From contig CAUYUJ010012213.1 in the NCBI GenBank assembly GCA_963575745.1, positions 349,772 through 413,771 on the forward strand: DNA of 64,000 bases. Reading direction: 5' to 3'. This DNA is from Prorocentrum cordatum (Eukaryota; Sar; Dinophyceae; Prorocentrales; Prorocentraceae). Below are positions 1-10,912 of this stretch, one piece after another (the first letter of the stretch is position 1; every line of letters begins with the position of its first letter). The position numbers and the translations under genes are program-made. The notes below the pieces were generated by a model. That model did not search any database. It was not told the origin of the DNA and saw only the letters and a list, made by a program, of their open reading frames with translations.

Positions 1-1058
1 CTCATCGAAGAGGGGCCCGAGGCCAGTTGCTTGCGGGCGCGGGCGGTCCTTCCCCAGCCCCCGCCGCCGCCGGCCCCCGAGAACGGAGAATTCAGACAGG
101 CCTCCCGCCCCGGACCCGGGCAGGGTGGCGCGTCGCCGCCTGGCCTCGGCGGGCCCTGCAGCCGCGGCGCTTTCGTTTGCCTGGGGGCCAGAGGTGGCCC
201 TCTAGCGCGTCGCTGGCCACCTCGTCCCCGCTGCCCGACCGAGGAGGCTAGGGGGGCGAGCCGTGCCGCGGTGAGCATTCGCTTGCATTGCGCGCGTTAT
301 TCGGGTAATTTTTTGGAGAAAGCGGTCGAGGCTCGGCGGGGGCTTGTCCGCCTGCCCCGACTGCAGGCGCGCCAATTAATCGCGCTGCAAGTTTGTTGTT
401 ACGACGCCGCCTCATGAAAAGGAAGGGCGCCTCTGGCGCCTTCGACCCCCTCCCCGACTAGGCGAAAGAGCCTTGGGCTGGGCGCTCTGACGGGCCCGCG
501 GCCGCCCGGCAGTGGTCGGTCCCGGAAGGCCCCCCGTCGACGGGCCTCAGCAGTCTCGCCCCCTTCCATGCGCGCGCCTCCCATCGGGCTGGCGCTGGCG
601 AGAGCGCGGGCCCCGCAGCCCTCGGTGGTTGATGCTCGAGTTCGGCGTGGGCAGGGGCCCGGTGGCCCGCCCGAGTAGAATTGGATGCAAGGCGCCTTCT
701 TGGCAGGCTCGAGCGAGGCTCCGGAATGCAGGCTCAATCGGCGCTCACTCGGCTCAAGTGAGGCTCGAGTGAGACTCGAGTCAGGCTCGAGCTCCAAACA
801 GGCAGAAACACCCCCTTCGCTCGTTGCATCTGCGCCATGGCATGGGCCAAAATGTAATGGACTGAAACGTCGAGCAGCACACGCGCGCTCTATAGGAAAG
901 CCGATGGCAATACAGACTGGGCCCGCAACGGGAAAAGCAGGAAGTTCTCAGAAGTGATCGTTGGAAAGTTTGGTGCGATACCGAATGATCAGTTGGATAT
1001 AATCCGCCGGCTTGGTGACATCGAGTCCCGCACGTGCGCGCGCAGCAGTGCGGGGCAA
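1..1058. other. Unassigned GC-rich stretch
   Basis: Nothing recognisable. It is open in several frames because of GC content. A short degenerate array of a GAGGCTCGAGT-like unit lies at about 715-795. No domain, splice signal or dispersed repeat was identified with confidence. Confidence 0.3.
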
Positions 1059-1209
1059 TCAATATTTCAGCACCCCGTCCCAGTGGAACCTATCGTAGCA
1101 ATGCAAGGGGCAACTTTGTAGGTTGATGTGCCTAAATCTGAATGCGTCGAGCATGTTGCCGGAGTTCCCAAGGTTGTACTCAGGGAAAGATCGCAGAGCA
1201 TGCAGGTAA

Positions 1210-1689
1210 CATGCCAACGCTCGAGATAATGCCAGCAGTGGTGAAAAGGGTCGAGACGGTGCCCCTTCTTGTGAGGTGAGTCGCGTATCTAGTGAAGGTG
1301 AATCAATCAAGAAAGCCTCGGCCACAATTGACGGTCGAATGTCGAGCATTGACACACCAATCTGTTTGCTCATCGATGCGAACGACGAAACAAGCGACAT
1401 ATATCTGGTGCTGGATACGTTTGAAAACCAATTTGTGGAATGAAAACCAACAGTTCCCAGTCCAAACCACGCGACATTATCGAGGGATGAAGTGGCGCAC
1501 CGTTGTGAATTCATGCGTCGGTATCGTCTCTGGCGGAGGGGTATGCCACAACTTTCACCATGGGACTGGATACCCGTTGAGCAAAACAGGCGAATTTTTG
1601 GTATTGATGTACGCATTGCGCAAACTATGGTCGAGGTGACGGGTATCCCACAAACGTATGTGACGCACGCTTGCCCATGTTTAATATAA
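1210..1689 (+). pseudogene. Unrecognised coding-like stretch with one in-frame TGA
   Basis: This frame runs from just after a TAA at 1207-1209 to a TAA at 1687-1689, about 159 codons, broken only by TGA at 1441-1443. Before the TGA the codons follow the purine-any-pyrimidine pattern typical of real coding sequence, and the residues are mixed (acidic segment with CLLIDANDETSDIYLVLDTF, then WDWIPVEQNRRIFGIDV further on) rather than low-complexity. An uninterrupted 185-codon ORF lies antisense at 1059-1616, but its Ser/Leu/Arg-rich composition looks like the shadow of the plus-strand pattern. I do not recognise a family. It may be a decayed gene, two exons, or a recoded TGA. The surrounding GC is lower than in the flanks. 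Confidence 0.35.
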
Positions 1690-1847
1690 AAAAAGACACC
1701 CCATGTTTAAATTCACGGGGAAGATGAAGCAACCGTGTGCTACGTCATCTGAGTGTGGTTCTCTCGTGGACCCCCACCGAAGGCTGCAGGCTCGAGGTAA
1801 GGTCTTTTTCATGTTGCTTCGTAATCGTTCTGGTTCTCATTCCTGAT

Positions 1848-1887
1848 TCCTCCTCCTCCTCCTCCTACCTTCTCCTCCTCGTCGTCC

Positions 1888-1922
<35 letters not shown>

Positions 1923-2065
1923 CTCCTCCTCCTCCCCCTCCTCCTCCTCCTCCTCCTCCTCGTCCTGCTCCTCGTCCTCCTCCTTCTCCTCGTCCTCCTC
2001 CTCCTCCTCCCCCCCTCCCCTTCCCACCTGCTTCCTCCTCCTTCTCCTATTCCTCGTCCTGCCTC
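1848..2065. repeat. (CCT)n array, possible polypyrimidine tract
   Basis: An interrupted TCC/CCT trinucleotide array of about 200 bp on the plus strand. It ends about 10 bases before a CTAG acceptor-like site at 2072-2075, so it would serve as an outsized polypyrimidine tract for the exon that follows. Confidence 0.85.
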
Positions 2066-2075
2066 ACTCGTCTAG

Positions 2076-2164
2076 GCCTGCAGTTGGGGATTCACTACCG
2101 GATCCGCGTCTGGGCCCGGAACGACGCTGGGCACTCGGTGGACGCGCCGCTCGTGGTGTACCAG
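2076..2164 (+). CDS. Probable fibronectin type III domain exon (fragment)
   Basis: After the AG at 2074-2075 the frame reads LQLGIHYRIRVWARNDAG, then HSVDAPLVVYQAAGLP. This matches the C-terminal half of an FN3 domain: tyrosine-x-(hydrophobic)-arginine-valine core strand, the conserved asparagine and glycine of the following turn, and the last strand before a proline-rich linker. FN3 domains are extracellular or cytoplasmic binding modules about 90 residues long, so only one part is encoded here and the rest must lie in other exons. Third codon positions are almost all G or C. A CCT array lies immediately upstream and a GGA array begins about 30 bases downstream, so the exon is embedded in microsatellite introns. 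The 3' boundary is uncertain; CAG at 2162-2164 followed by GC is one candidate. Confidence 0.5.
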
Positions 2165-2189
2165 GCTGCGGGCCTCCCCACCCCACTCC

Positions 2190-2910
2190 CCCGAGGAGGA
2201 GGAGGACGAGGAGGAGGAGGAGGAGGAGGAGGAGGAGGAGGAGAAAGACGAGGAAATGGAGGAGGAGGAGGAGAATGCGAAGGATGAGATCGGGCACGGA
2301 GGCATGGGCGAGGAGGAGGAGGAGGAGGAGGAGGAGGAGAGGGAGGAAAAGGAGGAGCAGGAGGAGGAGGAGGAGGAGGAGGGCGGAGGAGGGATGCGAG
2401 GAACGATAGGGGGGGAGGAGGCGATGGAGGAGGAGGGAGGAGAAACGATGGACGGCGAAGGAGGGAAGGGGAGGGAAAAGCGAGGAGGGAGGCGGAAGAA
2501 AAGGAGTGAGAGAAGGAATCTGGAGGAGGAGTAGGCTGGACGATGATGGAGGAAGAGGAGGGAGCATGAGGAACAAGGGGGAAGTCCATGTTGAAAATGG
2601 AGCTGGGGAGCGGGGTAGGTCGAGGCAGGAGGAGGGAGGAACTGTATCATAAGAAGGAGGATGAGGATCATGAGAGAAAGAACGAGGAGGACGAGGAGGA
2701 GGAAAAGGAGGTGGAGGAAGGGGAGGAGCATGAAACGGAGGAGGTGGAGTAGACAGGAGGAGGAAGAAGAGGATGAAGAGGATGAGGATAAGGAGGAAGA
2801 GGAGGAAGAGGAGGAGGGGGAGGAGGAGGAGGAGAAGGATGATAAGGATGAGGAGGAGGAGGCGGAAGAGGAGGAGGAGGAGGAGGAGGAGGAGGAGGAA
2901 GAAGAGTGCC
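2190..2910. repeat. (GGA)n-rich purine array
   Basis: About 700 bp of interrupted GGA/GAA/GAT repeats on the plus strand. All three forward frames give long Glu/Gly/Arg-rich ORFs and the reverse gives Ser/Pro/Leu-rich ones. These are composition artefacts. Confidence 0.85.
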
Positions 2911-3800
2911 CGCTTGCGATCCGATCTGATTCCGATGTTCCTCTCCCGACCTCGTTTTGTGTCCGAGCCCCTTCTGTTTTCCGATTTCGATGTCGGTCTC
3001 AGATTCCAGTGTTGGTTACAGTATCGGTTCCGATCCGATGTTCTCGACTCCTATTGATTCGGGTTCCTATTCCGGGGCTTCGCACGACTGGCTGTAAACA
3101 AACTGCTGCTCTTGCTGTGCTGCCCTTTTGGGCCTGCAGCGGATCCGCGGGGGGCACTTCGGGGCCCCGGATGCTTTGATGCAGGTGGTGTTGCTGGTTT
3201 TGATGGTGGCGTTGCCGGAGCTTCGGTGCCGCTGCTACTGCTGACGGACTGCTGGCGTCTTGCCGCAGCCGCCGCTGGTGGGGGGGCCAGGTGTTCACTG
3301 TAGCCGTTCGGGCAAATCTAGGCTGGCTGGCTAGCCGGTTCGAGCCATTTTGTTGTCTGCGGGGGTCGGCTTGCGATTGCGATTTCGTTTGCGGCGCACC
3401 GTTCTCGATTGTGAAGGCCTTACGACTGGTGCCGCCGACCCTGAAGTTGGGGAGGAGGGCGCGGAGCATGGGGAGGAATATGAAGAGGGGGACAGGAGGA
3501 AGAGGCGGATGAGGAGGAGTAGGAGCACAGGGGGAGAATGAATAGGAGGAGAATGAGGCGAGCAGGGTCGCGGGGGGGCACGAAGGAAGGGCAGGGGCGA
3601 GTAGAGCGTGGCGATCATGAGGAGGAAAAGGAAGGAGATTAGGCGAGGATGTCGACGATGTTGACGCCGACGCTGCTTGCCTATCAGGACCATTCGGGGC
3701 GTCTTGGAGCCCTCCCGGGGCGACTTCCAGGCTTCGTTCGCTGTTTTGAGGCTAGGTTTGGCATCTTGGGCATCTGGGAGGCCACGGCGGTGTAGTTATA
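2911..3800. other. Unassigned; degenerate GATTCCGATGT-like repeats
   Basis: About 2930-3060 carries degenerate repeats of a TTCCGATTTCGATG-like unit, with related text at 6115-6185 and 14165-14240. The rest is GC-rich with a weak GGA tract at 3440-3560. I see no convincing gene. Confidence 0.3.
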
Positions 3801-3809
3801 GATTTGGAG

Positions 3810-4130
3810 GGCGGTGGGGCCGGGACCTGGGCCAGGGGGCTGGAGAGGCCCCGGAGCCAGGGCCACGGCCAGGGCCGGGGCTGGGCCGCGGGGCCAGGGC
3901 CAGGGCCTGGCCGGGGCCGGCCAGGGCCGGGGCCAAGGGCCAGGGCCTGGGCCGAGGCCGGGAGTGGGTCCGGGGCTGGGGCCGGCTGCGCGGGGGCCGG
4001 GGCCAGCCGGGACCAGGGCCAGGGCCAGGGCGGGGTGGGGACTGAGGCCGGGACCGTCCGAGGCCGAGGCCAGGGCCGGGGCTGGAAGCGGAGCCGGGGC
4101 TGGGGCTGGACTGGGGCTGGGGCGTGGGGT
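3810..4130. repeat. GGGGCC-type hexanucleotide minisatellite
   Basis: About 320 bp of degenerate six-base units (GGGCCA, GGGCCG, GGGGCT) on the plus strand. Runs of three or more G recur about every six bases, so G-quadruplex formation is plausible. Gly/Pro/Ala-Arg ORFs in every frame are artefacts. Confidence 0.75.
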
Positions 4131-4159
4131 GTCTCGGCTCTCATGAGTTTCGTGTGGGC

Positions 4160-5815
4160 CCCAGGGCCCCCGGGGAAGAGTCGCGCTGATATCGTCAGAT
4201 CTTACCTGTGGAAGTTATGTTGCTCTTGCGGTATGTATGTTAGAGTTGCGAAAGTTAGTTTGCAGTGTTTCTTGTTTCCTATGGTTTTTTTTATAACGAA
4301 ATATCTTCAATCACTCTAACCTAACTTCAACCATTCAGACCTTAATTCGTTAACCTCGAACGTGCAAATTTCTCAACTCATTACATTAAAAAATGCGTTG
4401 CGCTCCACATTGAGCACCAGCCCCCCGCCAGCCTCGCGCCGAGGGGCGACCATATATGGGGGCGCAGCACCGCGCTGGATGCGTGGCCGTCGGCTGGGCC
4501 TACCAAGCATCGCGTGGCGGCTGGATGCCCGCGCCGAGCACAGCTCTTCCCGGTTCCTCCTTTCTCCTCCTCCTCCCCCGCGGGCTTTAGACTGCCTCTG
4601 GAATATTATCGCCCGCAGGCTTGAAACTACCACTAAAATATCCTCGCCCGCTGGCTGAGAACCGCCGCCGAAGTTTCCTCACCGGCTGGCTTGCAACTGC
4701 CGCCGACATATCCTCACCCGCTGGTTCAAAACTGCCACCGAAAACTGCCACCGACATATCCCACACGCTGGCTGAAAGCTGCCACCAACATATCCTCACC
4801 CGCTGGCATAGAACTGCCACCGAACAATCCTTACCCGCTAGCTTAAAACTGCCACCGAAGTATCCTCACCCGCTGGCTTAAAAGTGCCACCGATATATCC
4901 TCACCTGCTGGCTTAAAACGACTTTCGAAGCATCCTGACCCGCTGGCTTCAAGCTGCCGCCGAAATATCATCACCCGCTGGCTTAAAAGTGCCTCCGAAA
5001 TATATTCACCTGCTGGCTTAAAACTGCCGTCGAAACATCCTGATCCGCTGGCTCAAGACTGCCGCCGAAATATTCTCACCCGCGGATGTAAAAACTGCCA
5101 CCAGAATACATTGCCACCGAGATATCCTTACCCGCTGGTCAAAACCGCTACCGAAATATCCTCACCCGCAGAAGTACAACTGCCACCGAAATATCCTCAC
5201 ACGCTGGCTTAGAACTGCCACCAACAGATCCTCACCCGCTGGCTTAAAACTGCCACCGAAATATCCTCACCCGCGGACATAGAACTGCCATCTAACGGCC
5301 TGGTGGCTCAGTTTCGTCTGTCCGTCTAACCTCGCGGGAATCAACTTACGGGCTGCGCCCGTTTTGTTGTATGTGTGTGTATATACATATCTAAACATAT
5401 CTAAACATAAAACATATCTAAACATAAAACAAAAACGCTGGATGGGGGGCAGGCATAACGCCAACCAATATATAAAGACGCGCTGAGAAAAACAGCGAAC
5501 ATCTAACTTCTACACTTCCAACCACTCTAAAACCTTAAATCAGCCATTCCCCAACCTAATTTCTACAACTTCAACCGCTGAAACATAGTGCAGTCTTGGT
5601 TTTCTATATAAGTTTCGAACTAAATTCGCTATCTGTCACGTCTTACGTTGTGAAGATCGGGCAGATGAGGTATTTAACATGCAGTTGCGTAAGTTTTGAA
5701 CTGCAGTTGTGTAAGTTCAACTTGAGTTGCAATACCGCAAGATCAGCATAACTGCCATAAGTCAAATCCGGCAATATCAGTATCTGACGCGGGACCTCCC
5801 CCGCAGGGGAGGGAT
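4160..5815. mobile_element. TIR-bounded 1.65-kb element (element T)
   Basis: The left end (about 4160-4290) and the reverse complement of the right end (about 5690-5815) align over roughly 90 bases: both read CTGATAT..., then AGTTATG, then TCTTGCGGTAT. The interior has AT-richer subterminal sequence with CAACTTCAACC-type units and a 35-bp minisatellite. No transposase-like ORF is present, so if mobile it is non-autonomous. Target duplication not determined. Confidence 0.45.
4610..5290. repeat. 35-bp minisatellite, about 19 units
   Basis: Tandem units built on CTGGCTTAAAACTGCCACCG followed by AAATATCCTCACCCG. Units are diverged and adjoin directly, so there are no unique spacers as in a CRISPR array. 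Lies inside element T. Confidence 0.85.
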
Positions 5816-6680
5816 CAAAGGGAGGGGGCTTCCCATTGACTCAATGACAGCGTTGCTCTTTAGGGGGCGGCCCTGGAAAAGCGGGGGGGAGCGGCGACGG
5901 GCCCAGGGAAGAGGAGAAAGGGGTGGACGGGAGACGGGCCAAGGGAAAGGGGGAGCGCAGGGACAGGAGACGACTGGGCCAGGGAAAGGGTGGGCGCAGG
6001 GACAGGAGACGACGGAGACGACAACGACGAACGAACGACGGGAACGGACAAGCCCCTCACACACGCCAACACATGGTCGGCGGATTTTTTACGCGGACCC
6101 GCCGAGGGTTGGGCGGGATTCCGATGTTGGTTCGATTTGTTACGCGTTGGCCCCAGTCTTTCCGATTCGATGTTTGGCCCGTCCGAGCTGGAGTTTTCAA
6201 GTCGATGGGTTGTGGCTTCCTGACTTCTCTTCCCCCACCATCCGCTTCCCTCCCCGTGCCCTCCCCCTCCTCGCCGTTGCCTCGCCCTGCTCCCTTCCCG
6301 CGCCCCCTCGCCGCTCCCGACCCCCCCCTCCCCGCCCGCCTCGGTCCCTCCTCCAAGCCCATCCTCTTGGGGTAGGAGGAGGCCCGGGCAGGAGTATGGG
6401 GTGGCGATCGGCATCGGTGCGAGATAGTCGGCCGCCGGCGTCTCTTGCTGGGATGTGTCTGGGGAGGGTGTTACAGTTTATGGGGGGGCGGGAGCTCTCC
6501 CTCTAACCATCCACCGCGAGTTTGCCCATCCAGTGCTCGAATCTCTACAGCCGTGGCTAGGAGGTCTGCGTTGAGCAGAGGGCGTGGTGGCAGCAGCAGG
6601 AGGGGCATTGGAAGAGGGTGCTGATGAGGAGGAGCAGGAGGAGCAGGAGCAGGAGGAGGGCGGTGTGCACCTGCTTGTCA
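5816..6680. other. Unassigned GC-rich stretch
   Basis: GA-rich then CT-rich sequence with composition-driven ORFs on both strands. No recognised gene or dispersed repeat. Confidence 0.3.
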
Positions 6681-6684
6681 AGCC

Positions 6685-6800
6685 CCCCCCCGCGGCCCTT
6701 GGGCCGCCCGTCCGCCGCGGAGGCCTCCGAGCTTGCGGAGACGCCCGAGGCTCCCGTCACGCTGAGCCTGACGGACGCGAGCCGCGCGCGCCGCCAGACC
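6685..6800 (+). CDS. Possible exon, unrecognised
   Basis: One frame reads RPLGRPSAAEASELAETPEA, then PVTLSLTDASRARRQT, with about 90% G or C in third positions and no repeat structure. It follows a C run and precedes a GA-rich stretch, a setting like other exon-like islands here. No family recognised; frame and boundaries are uncertain. Confidence 0.2.
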
Positions 6801-7189
6801 AGAGCCAGGGAGGAGGAGAAGGAGGCGGGGGGCAGAGCCGGCCTGCGTCGAGCTCCTTCCTTGGTCGGTGGGCCTCGGTGGCGCCAGTGTGGAGCGTGCC
6901 CGAGCCTGGCTCGGCGCATCCCGACGGCGTCTTCCAGCCCCGCACCCCTTGCGTGGCCACGTGCGTGCGGGCGCGTCGGCGTCCCCAGCCCCCCGCTCTC
7001 GAGGCCACGCCGGGGGTCTGGAGCCCAGCCAGTGCCCGAACCCCACTCGGCCACCGAGCCGATGCGCAGCCGAGCCTCCGCTGGCAGCCAGACCATGCCA
7101 GCTCCACCCGCTCTGCGGGCCAGCTCCACCCGCTCTGCGGCAGCGGAGCCTCGCACGGGGCCAGGACGAGGAGAAGTCCCTTCCAGAGC

Positions 7190-7320
7190 GCTCCCAGGAC
7201 GACGACAGAAGTCCCTTCTGGAGCGTGCCGGCACGCTCCGAGGAGGCCACGGCGCCCGAGAGATGCTTCGGAACCGCGGGCTCTCAGAGACGTTTTAGGC
7301 TCGTCCTCGCCCTAGGTTCG
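7190..7320. repeat. Dispersed repeat F, copy 1
   Basis: Shares ACGCTCCGAGGAGG, then CGGCGCCCGAG and a CTCAGAGA...GTTTT...CTCGTC tail with 34855-35010. Contains a short GGAGCGTGCCGGCACGCTCC palindrome. Confidence 0.55.
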
Positions 7321-7464
7321 CCTCGCCCCTGGCCTCGTCTGGCCATGCGCTTGGCCGCTCGGCGACCGAGCGTGCACGGCGCGCGCGGCTGGAAGGGCCA
7401 GGGGGGGGGCGCCGGGGGGCCGCGCGGCGGAGGCGTGGAGCAGGGTGTGCGCTAGAGGGGGGGG

Positions 7465-8140
7465 CCGGTGCGCCGGAGAAGGAGGAGGAGGAGGAGGAGG
7501 AGGAGGAGGAGGAGGCGGAGGCGGAAGCGGAGGCGGAGGCGGAAGAGGAGGCGGAGGAGGAGGCGGAGGAGGAGGAGGAGGAGGAGGAGGAGGAGGAGGA
7601 GGAGCGGAGATAGAGGCCGAGGAGGAGGAGGAGGCGGAGGAGGAGGAGGAGGAGGCGGCGGAGGCGGCGGCGGAGGTTAGGAGGAGGCGGAGGAGGAGGA
7701 GGAGGAGCGGCGCGCGGCGGAGGCGGAGGGGAGGCGGAGGCGGAGGGAGGAGGAGAGGCGGCGGCGGAGGAGGAGGAGGAGGAAGGAGGAGGAGGAGGAG
7801 GAGGAGGAGGCGGATTGCGGAGGCGGAGGAGGAGGCGGAGAGGAGGAGGAGGAGGAGGAGGAGGAGGAGGAGGAGGAGGAGGAGGAGAGGAGGAGGAGGA
7901 GGAGAGGACGGGGAGGAGGAGGAGGAGGAGGAGGAGGAGGAGGAGGAGGGGGAGGGGGAGGGGAGGTGGAGGGGGAGGGTAGCGGAGCGGGAGGGGGAGG
8001 GGGAGGGGGAGGGGGAGGAGAGGAGGAGGAGGAGGAGGAGGAGGAGGAGGAGGAGGAGGAGGAGAGGAGGAGGAGGAAGGGAGGAGGAACGGGAGGAGGA
8101 GGAGGAGGAGGAGGAGGAGGAGGAGGAGGTGGAGGGGGGG
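7465..8140. repeat. (GGA)n array with GGC interruptions
   Basis: About 680 bp of GGA/GGC units on the plus strand. It yields poly-Gly, poly-Glu and poly-Arg ORFs in the three forward frames. Confidence 0.9.
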
Positions 8141-8164
8141 GTGCGTCATTTCAGAGGCCGCGTG

Positions 8165-8653
8165 ACCCTGATGCTTCTGCTGATGATGATGCTGATGGTG
8201 ATGATGATACTGATGCTGATGATGATGATGATGATGATGATGATGAGGACGATGAGCATGACAATGATGATGATGCTGATGATGCTGCGTATGATGATGA
8301 TGTTGATGATGATGCTGATGATGCTGATGCTGATGCTGATGCTAATGCTGATGCTGATGCTGATGCTGATGCTGACGACGATGATGATGATGATGATGAT
8401 GATGACGACGATGCTGATGATGATGCTGCTGGTGATGGTGATGATGGTGATGATGGTGATGATGATGATGATGATGATGATGATGCTGATGATGATGATG
8501 ATGATGATATTGATGATGATGCTGATGATGATGGTGATGATGCTGATGGTGATGATGATGCTGATGATGATGGTGATGATGCTGATGGTGATAAGGATCA
8601 TGATCGCGATGGTGATGACGATAAGGATGATGATAAGGATGAAGATGAAGATG

Positions 8654-8696
<43 letters not shown>

Positions 8697-8732
8697 GGAT
8701 GAGGATGAGGATGCTGATGACGATGATGCTGG

Positions 8733-8765
<33 letters not shown>

Positions 8766-8801
8766 GGATGATGATGCTGATGATGATGACGATGATGCTG
8801 G

Positions 8802-8847
<46 letters not shown>

Positions 8848-8935
8848 CATTATGCTGCTGATGATGATATGATGATGCTGTTGATGATGATGATGATGAT
8901 GATGATGGTGGTGGTGATGATGATGATGATGATGA
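8165..8935. repeat. (GAT)n/(GATGCT)n array
   Basis: About 770 bp of GAT units with frequent GCT and GGT interruptions, giving poly-Asp, poly-Met and (reverse) poly-His or poly-Ile ORFs. The GCT insertions form local GATGCT higher-order units at about 8310-8375. Confidence 0.9.
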
Positions 8936-9072
8936 GGAGGAGGAGGAGGAGGAGGAGGAGGAGGAGGAGGAGGAGGAGAGGAGGAGGAGGAGGAGGATGA
9001 GGAGGAGGAGGATGAGGATGATGAGGATGAGGAGGAGGAGGTGGAGGAGGAGGAGGAGGAAGAGGGTGGGGA

Positions 9073-9127
<55 letters not shown>

Positions 9128-9190
9128 GAGGAGGAGGAGGAGGAGGAGGAGGAGGAGGAGGAGGAGGAGGAGGAGGAGGGTGGGGAGTAG
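8935..9190. repeat. (GGA)n - (GTC)n - (GGA)n compound array
   Basis: A (GTC)n block at 9073-9126 sits inside a GGA array. Both junctions are abrupt. Confidence 0.85.
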
Positions 9191-9334
9191 GAGGAGGTCG
9201 GGAGGAGGGGGAAAGCACATTCGGAGAGTCGGATGTTGCTACAATGATGGTTGCTCAGACCCACCTTTGACTCCCCACGTCGGGGGAGGGCAGCGAGGGC
9301 TGCAGAATAGGGGCCCTTTAGTCGAGGGAGGAAA

Positions 9335-9490
9335 AACCACCCGGCCCAGAGAATTGGCGTTTACTAAACGGCCCTGGGCGTTTTCTGAACAGCCTTGCCC
9401 TGTTTGATTCTTTCTTTGGGTGCGTTTACTAAACGGCTTCCCGTGTCGGGGTGGTTCTTATCGGGGTGGATTTTCTGCCCGCTATTTAGG
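9335..9490. repeat. Dispersed repeat L, copy 1
   Basis: Carries AAACCACCC, AATTGGCGTTTACTAAACGGC and GGGGTGGATTTTCTGCCC in the same order as 45369-45462. The near-palindrome CGTTTACTAAACGG occurs twice. A weak inverted pair (AAAAACCACCC / GGGTGGTTCTT) spans 9335-9461. Confidence 0.5.
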
Positions 9491-9698
9491 GCTCTTCTAA
9501 AGGGCCCTTCAGGGCCCAAGAGTGGGCCTTTTGGGCCCGAGAAGGGCTCCTTTCTCCCCCCCCATTTTATCGCCCCCATCAATTCGCGCCCACGTCATGG
9601 TGCGCCACCTCATCCTGCTGCTGCTCGTCCTCTCCATCCCCCCAACCCTCCCTGACGAGCCAGGCGTCGAAGAGGCAACTGCGCAAACCTGAGCTTTT

Positions 9699-9830
9699 GG
9701 AGCTCCGCGCGGATTTCTGGGATCGTCGCTGGGCCAGGCGCCGCACATGGCGCCCTCCAGGCGCTGCACATGGCGCCCTCCGCGCGCAGGGGGGGGGACC
9801 CTTCACAGATCCAGAACTTCGCGTGGAGCT
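9699..9830. mobile_element. Palindromic element M, copy 1
   Basis: Imperfect 25-bp terminal inverted repeats beginning GGAGCTCC(G/A)CGCG and ending before a GATC core. Interior GGCGCC-rich duplicates. A related copy lies at 16064-16250. No ORF; target duplication not found. Confidence 0.5.
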
Positions 9831-10690
9831 CCGAGTATTGACGTTCATGCAGCTGTCTAATGTACCCATCCCCCACGGTGTTTCCCAGACAGTCAGTTTT
9901 CGCTTGGGTCCATCGTCTCGGCTATGTGTTGGCACAAGGGTCTTGAAACGCCTTCGTTTTGGAGGGGTACCCTGGCGCTCTTTTCGGGGCACTCCACCTT
10001 GGAATGTCTTTCATTGAGGGTACCTTCACGGTGCAGCGACTTGTTCTGGACCCACAGAATTGTGGCCTTGCTTCCAGGGAGTGTTTGGAACTGCTTGGTG
10101 GTCCTGTTGTAAGTATCGAGCCAACGCTGAGTCATTTTAGGCAGCATCGCGGCCATCCTGGGCCATCCCAGAGACTCTGGGCCGGGCCTTTTGCGGGAGC
10201 GTTCGCGAGCTCGCGCCACCCGTCCTTGGCTCCCACTGTTCCCTCAGGGAGGGTGCGGCAAACGGGTTGGGTGGGCAGTCAAACAATCAGTAGTTCCAGG
10301 CGGCTTCTCGTCCCTACTAGTGAATTTTGACGGTCCAGTCTTCGCGAGATGTCTGCAGAGTAAGCTCGCGTCCATCTTCGGACTGGGTCCCACCATTTTT
10401 CTGGCGGCCCCGTCTGGCAACTTCGAGTCCCCGAGTCTGCTGGCAAATTGCTCTGGCCACGTGCTGCAATTGTGCGGCGCCGAGCTGCGTCGCAGCAGCA
10501 CCACCACCGCTGCCACCGCAGGGCTGGCGCGCGGTGTCTTTCCTCGGCTCGGTGTGTGCCGCTCGGCCCCATCCCCTGCAGAGCTGGCGCGAGGTTCACC
10601 AGCAACACCTTGGCTTTTACGGGGTGCCCTCGTGTTCCTCATGGCTGGGCTTCGCCTTGGCGTGCCGTTCGTGCTCGTCTTGAGTACATC
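9831..10690. other. Unassigned; weak coding-like fragments
   Basis: Mixed-composition sequence with no low-complexity array. ORFs are open in several frames (for example around 10191-10680) but none shows a recognisable domain. Confidence 0.25.
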
Positions 10691-10699
10691 CATGGGGCC

Positions 10700-10912
10700 G
10701 TGGTCTCTTCGCAGAGGGCACGCTGCCGCAGCCGCCGCCGCCGCTGGTCGTCGTCGTCGTCGGTCGTCCGCCGCCGCCGCCGCCGCTGGTCGTCGTCGTC
10801 GTCGTCGTCGTCGTCGTCCGTTGTCCGTCGTCGGTCGTCGGTCGTCGGTCGTCGTCGTCGGTCGTCGTCGGTCGTCGGTCGTCGGTCGTCGTCGTCGTCG
10901 TCGTCGGCGGCG
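10700..10912. repeat. (GTC)n array
   Basis: GTC units interrupted by GGTC and GCC on the plus strand. Exon-like GC-rich sequence follows directly. Confidence 0.85.

Noticed and set aside
3330-3360. Possible dinoflagellate spliced-leader relic (GAGCCATTTTG)
   Set aside because: Only about 10 of 22 bases fit the known leader and no other copies were found in the window.
4610-5290. CRISPR-like array of 35-bp repeats
   Set aside because: Units adjoin directly, vary throughout and have no unique spacers; the context is eukaryotic and no cas genes are present.
7445-9264. ORFs of 300-475 codons encoding poly-Gly/Arg, poly-Asp, poly-Met, poly-His and poly-Ile
   Set aside because: They are translations of GGA and GAT arrays in successive frames; no non-repetitive protein sequence is attached.
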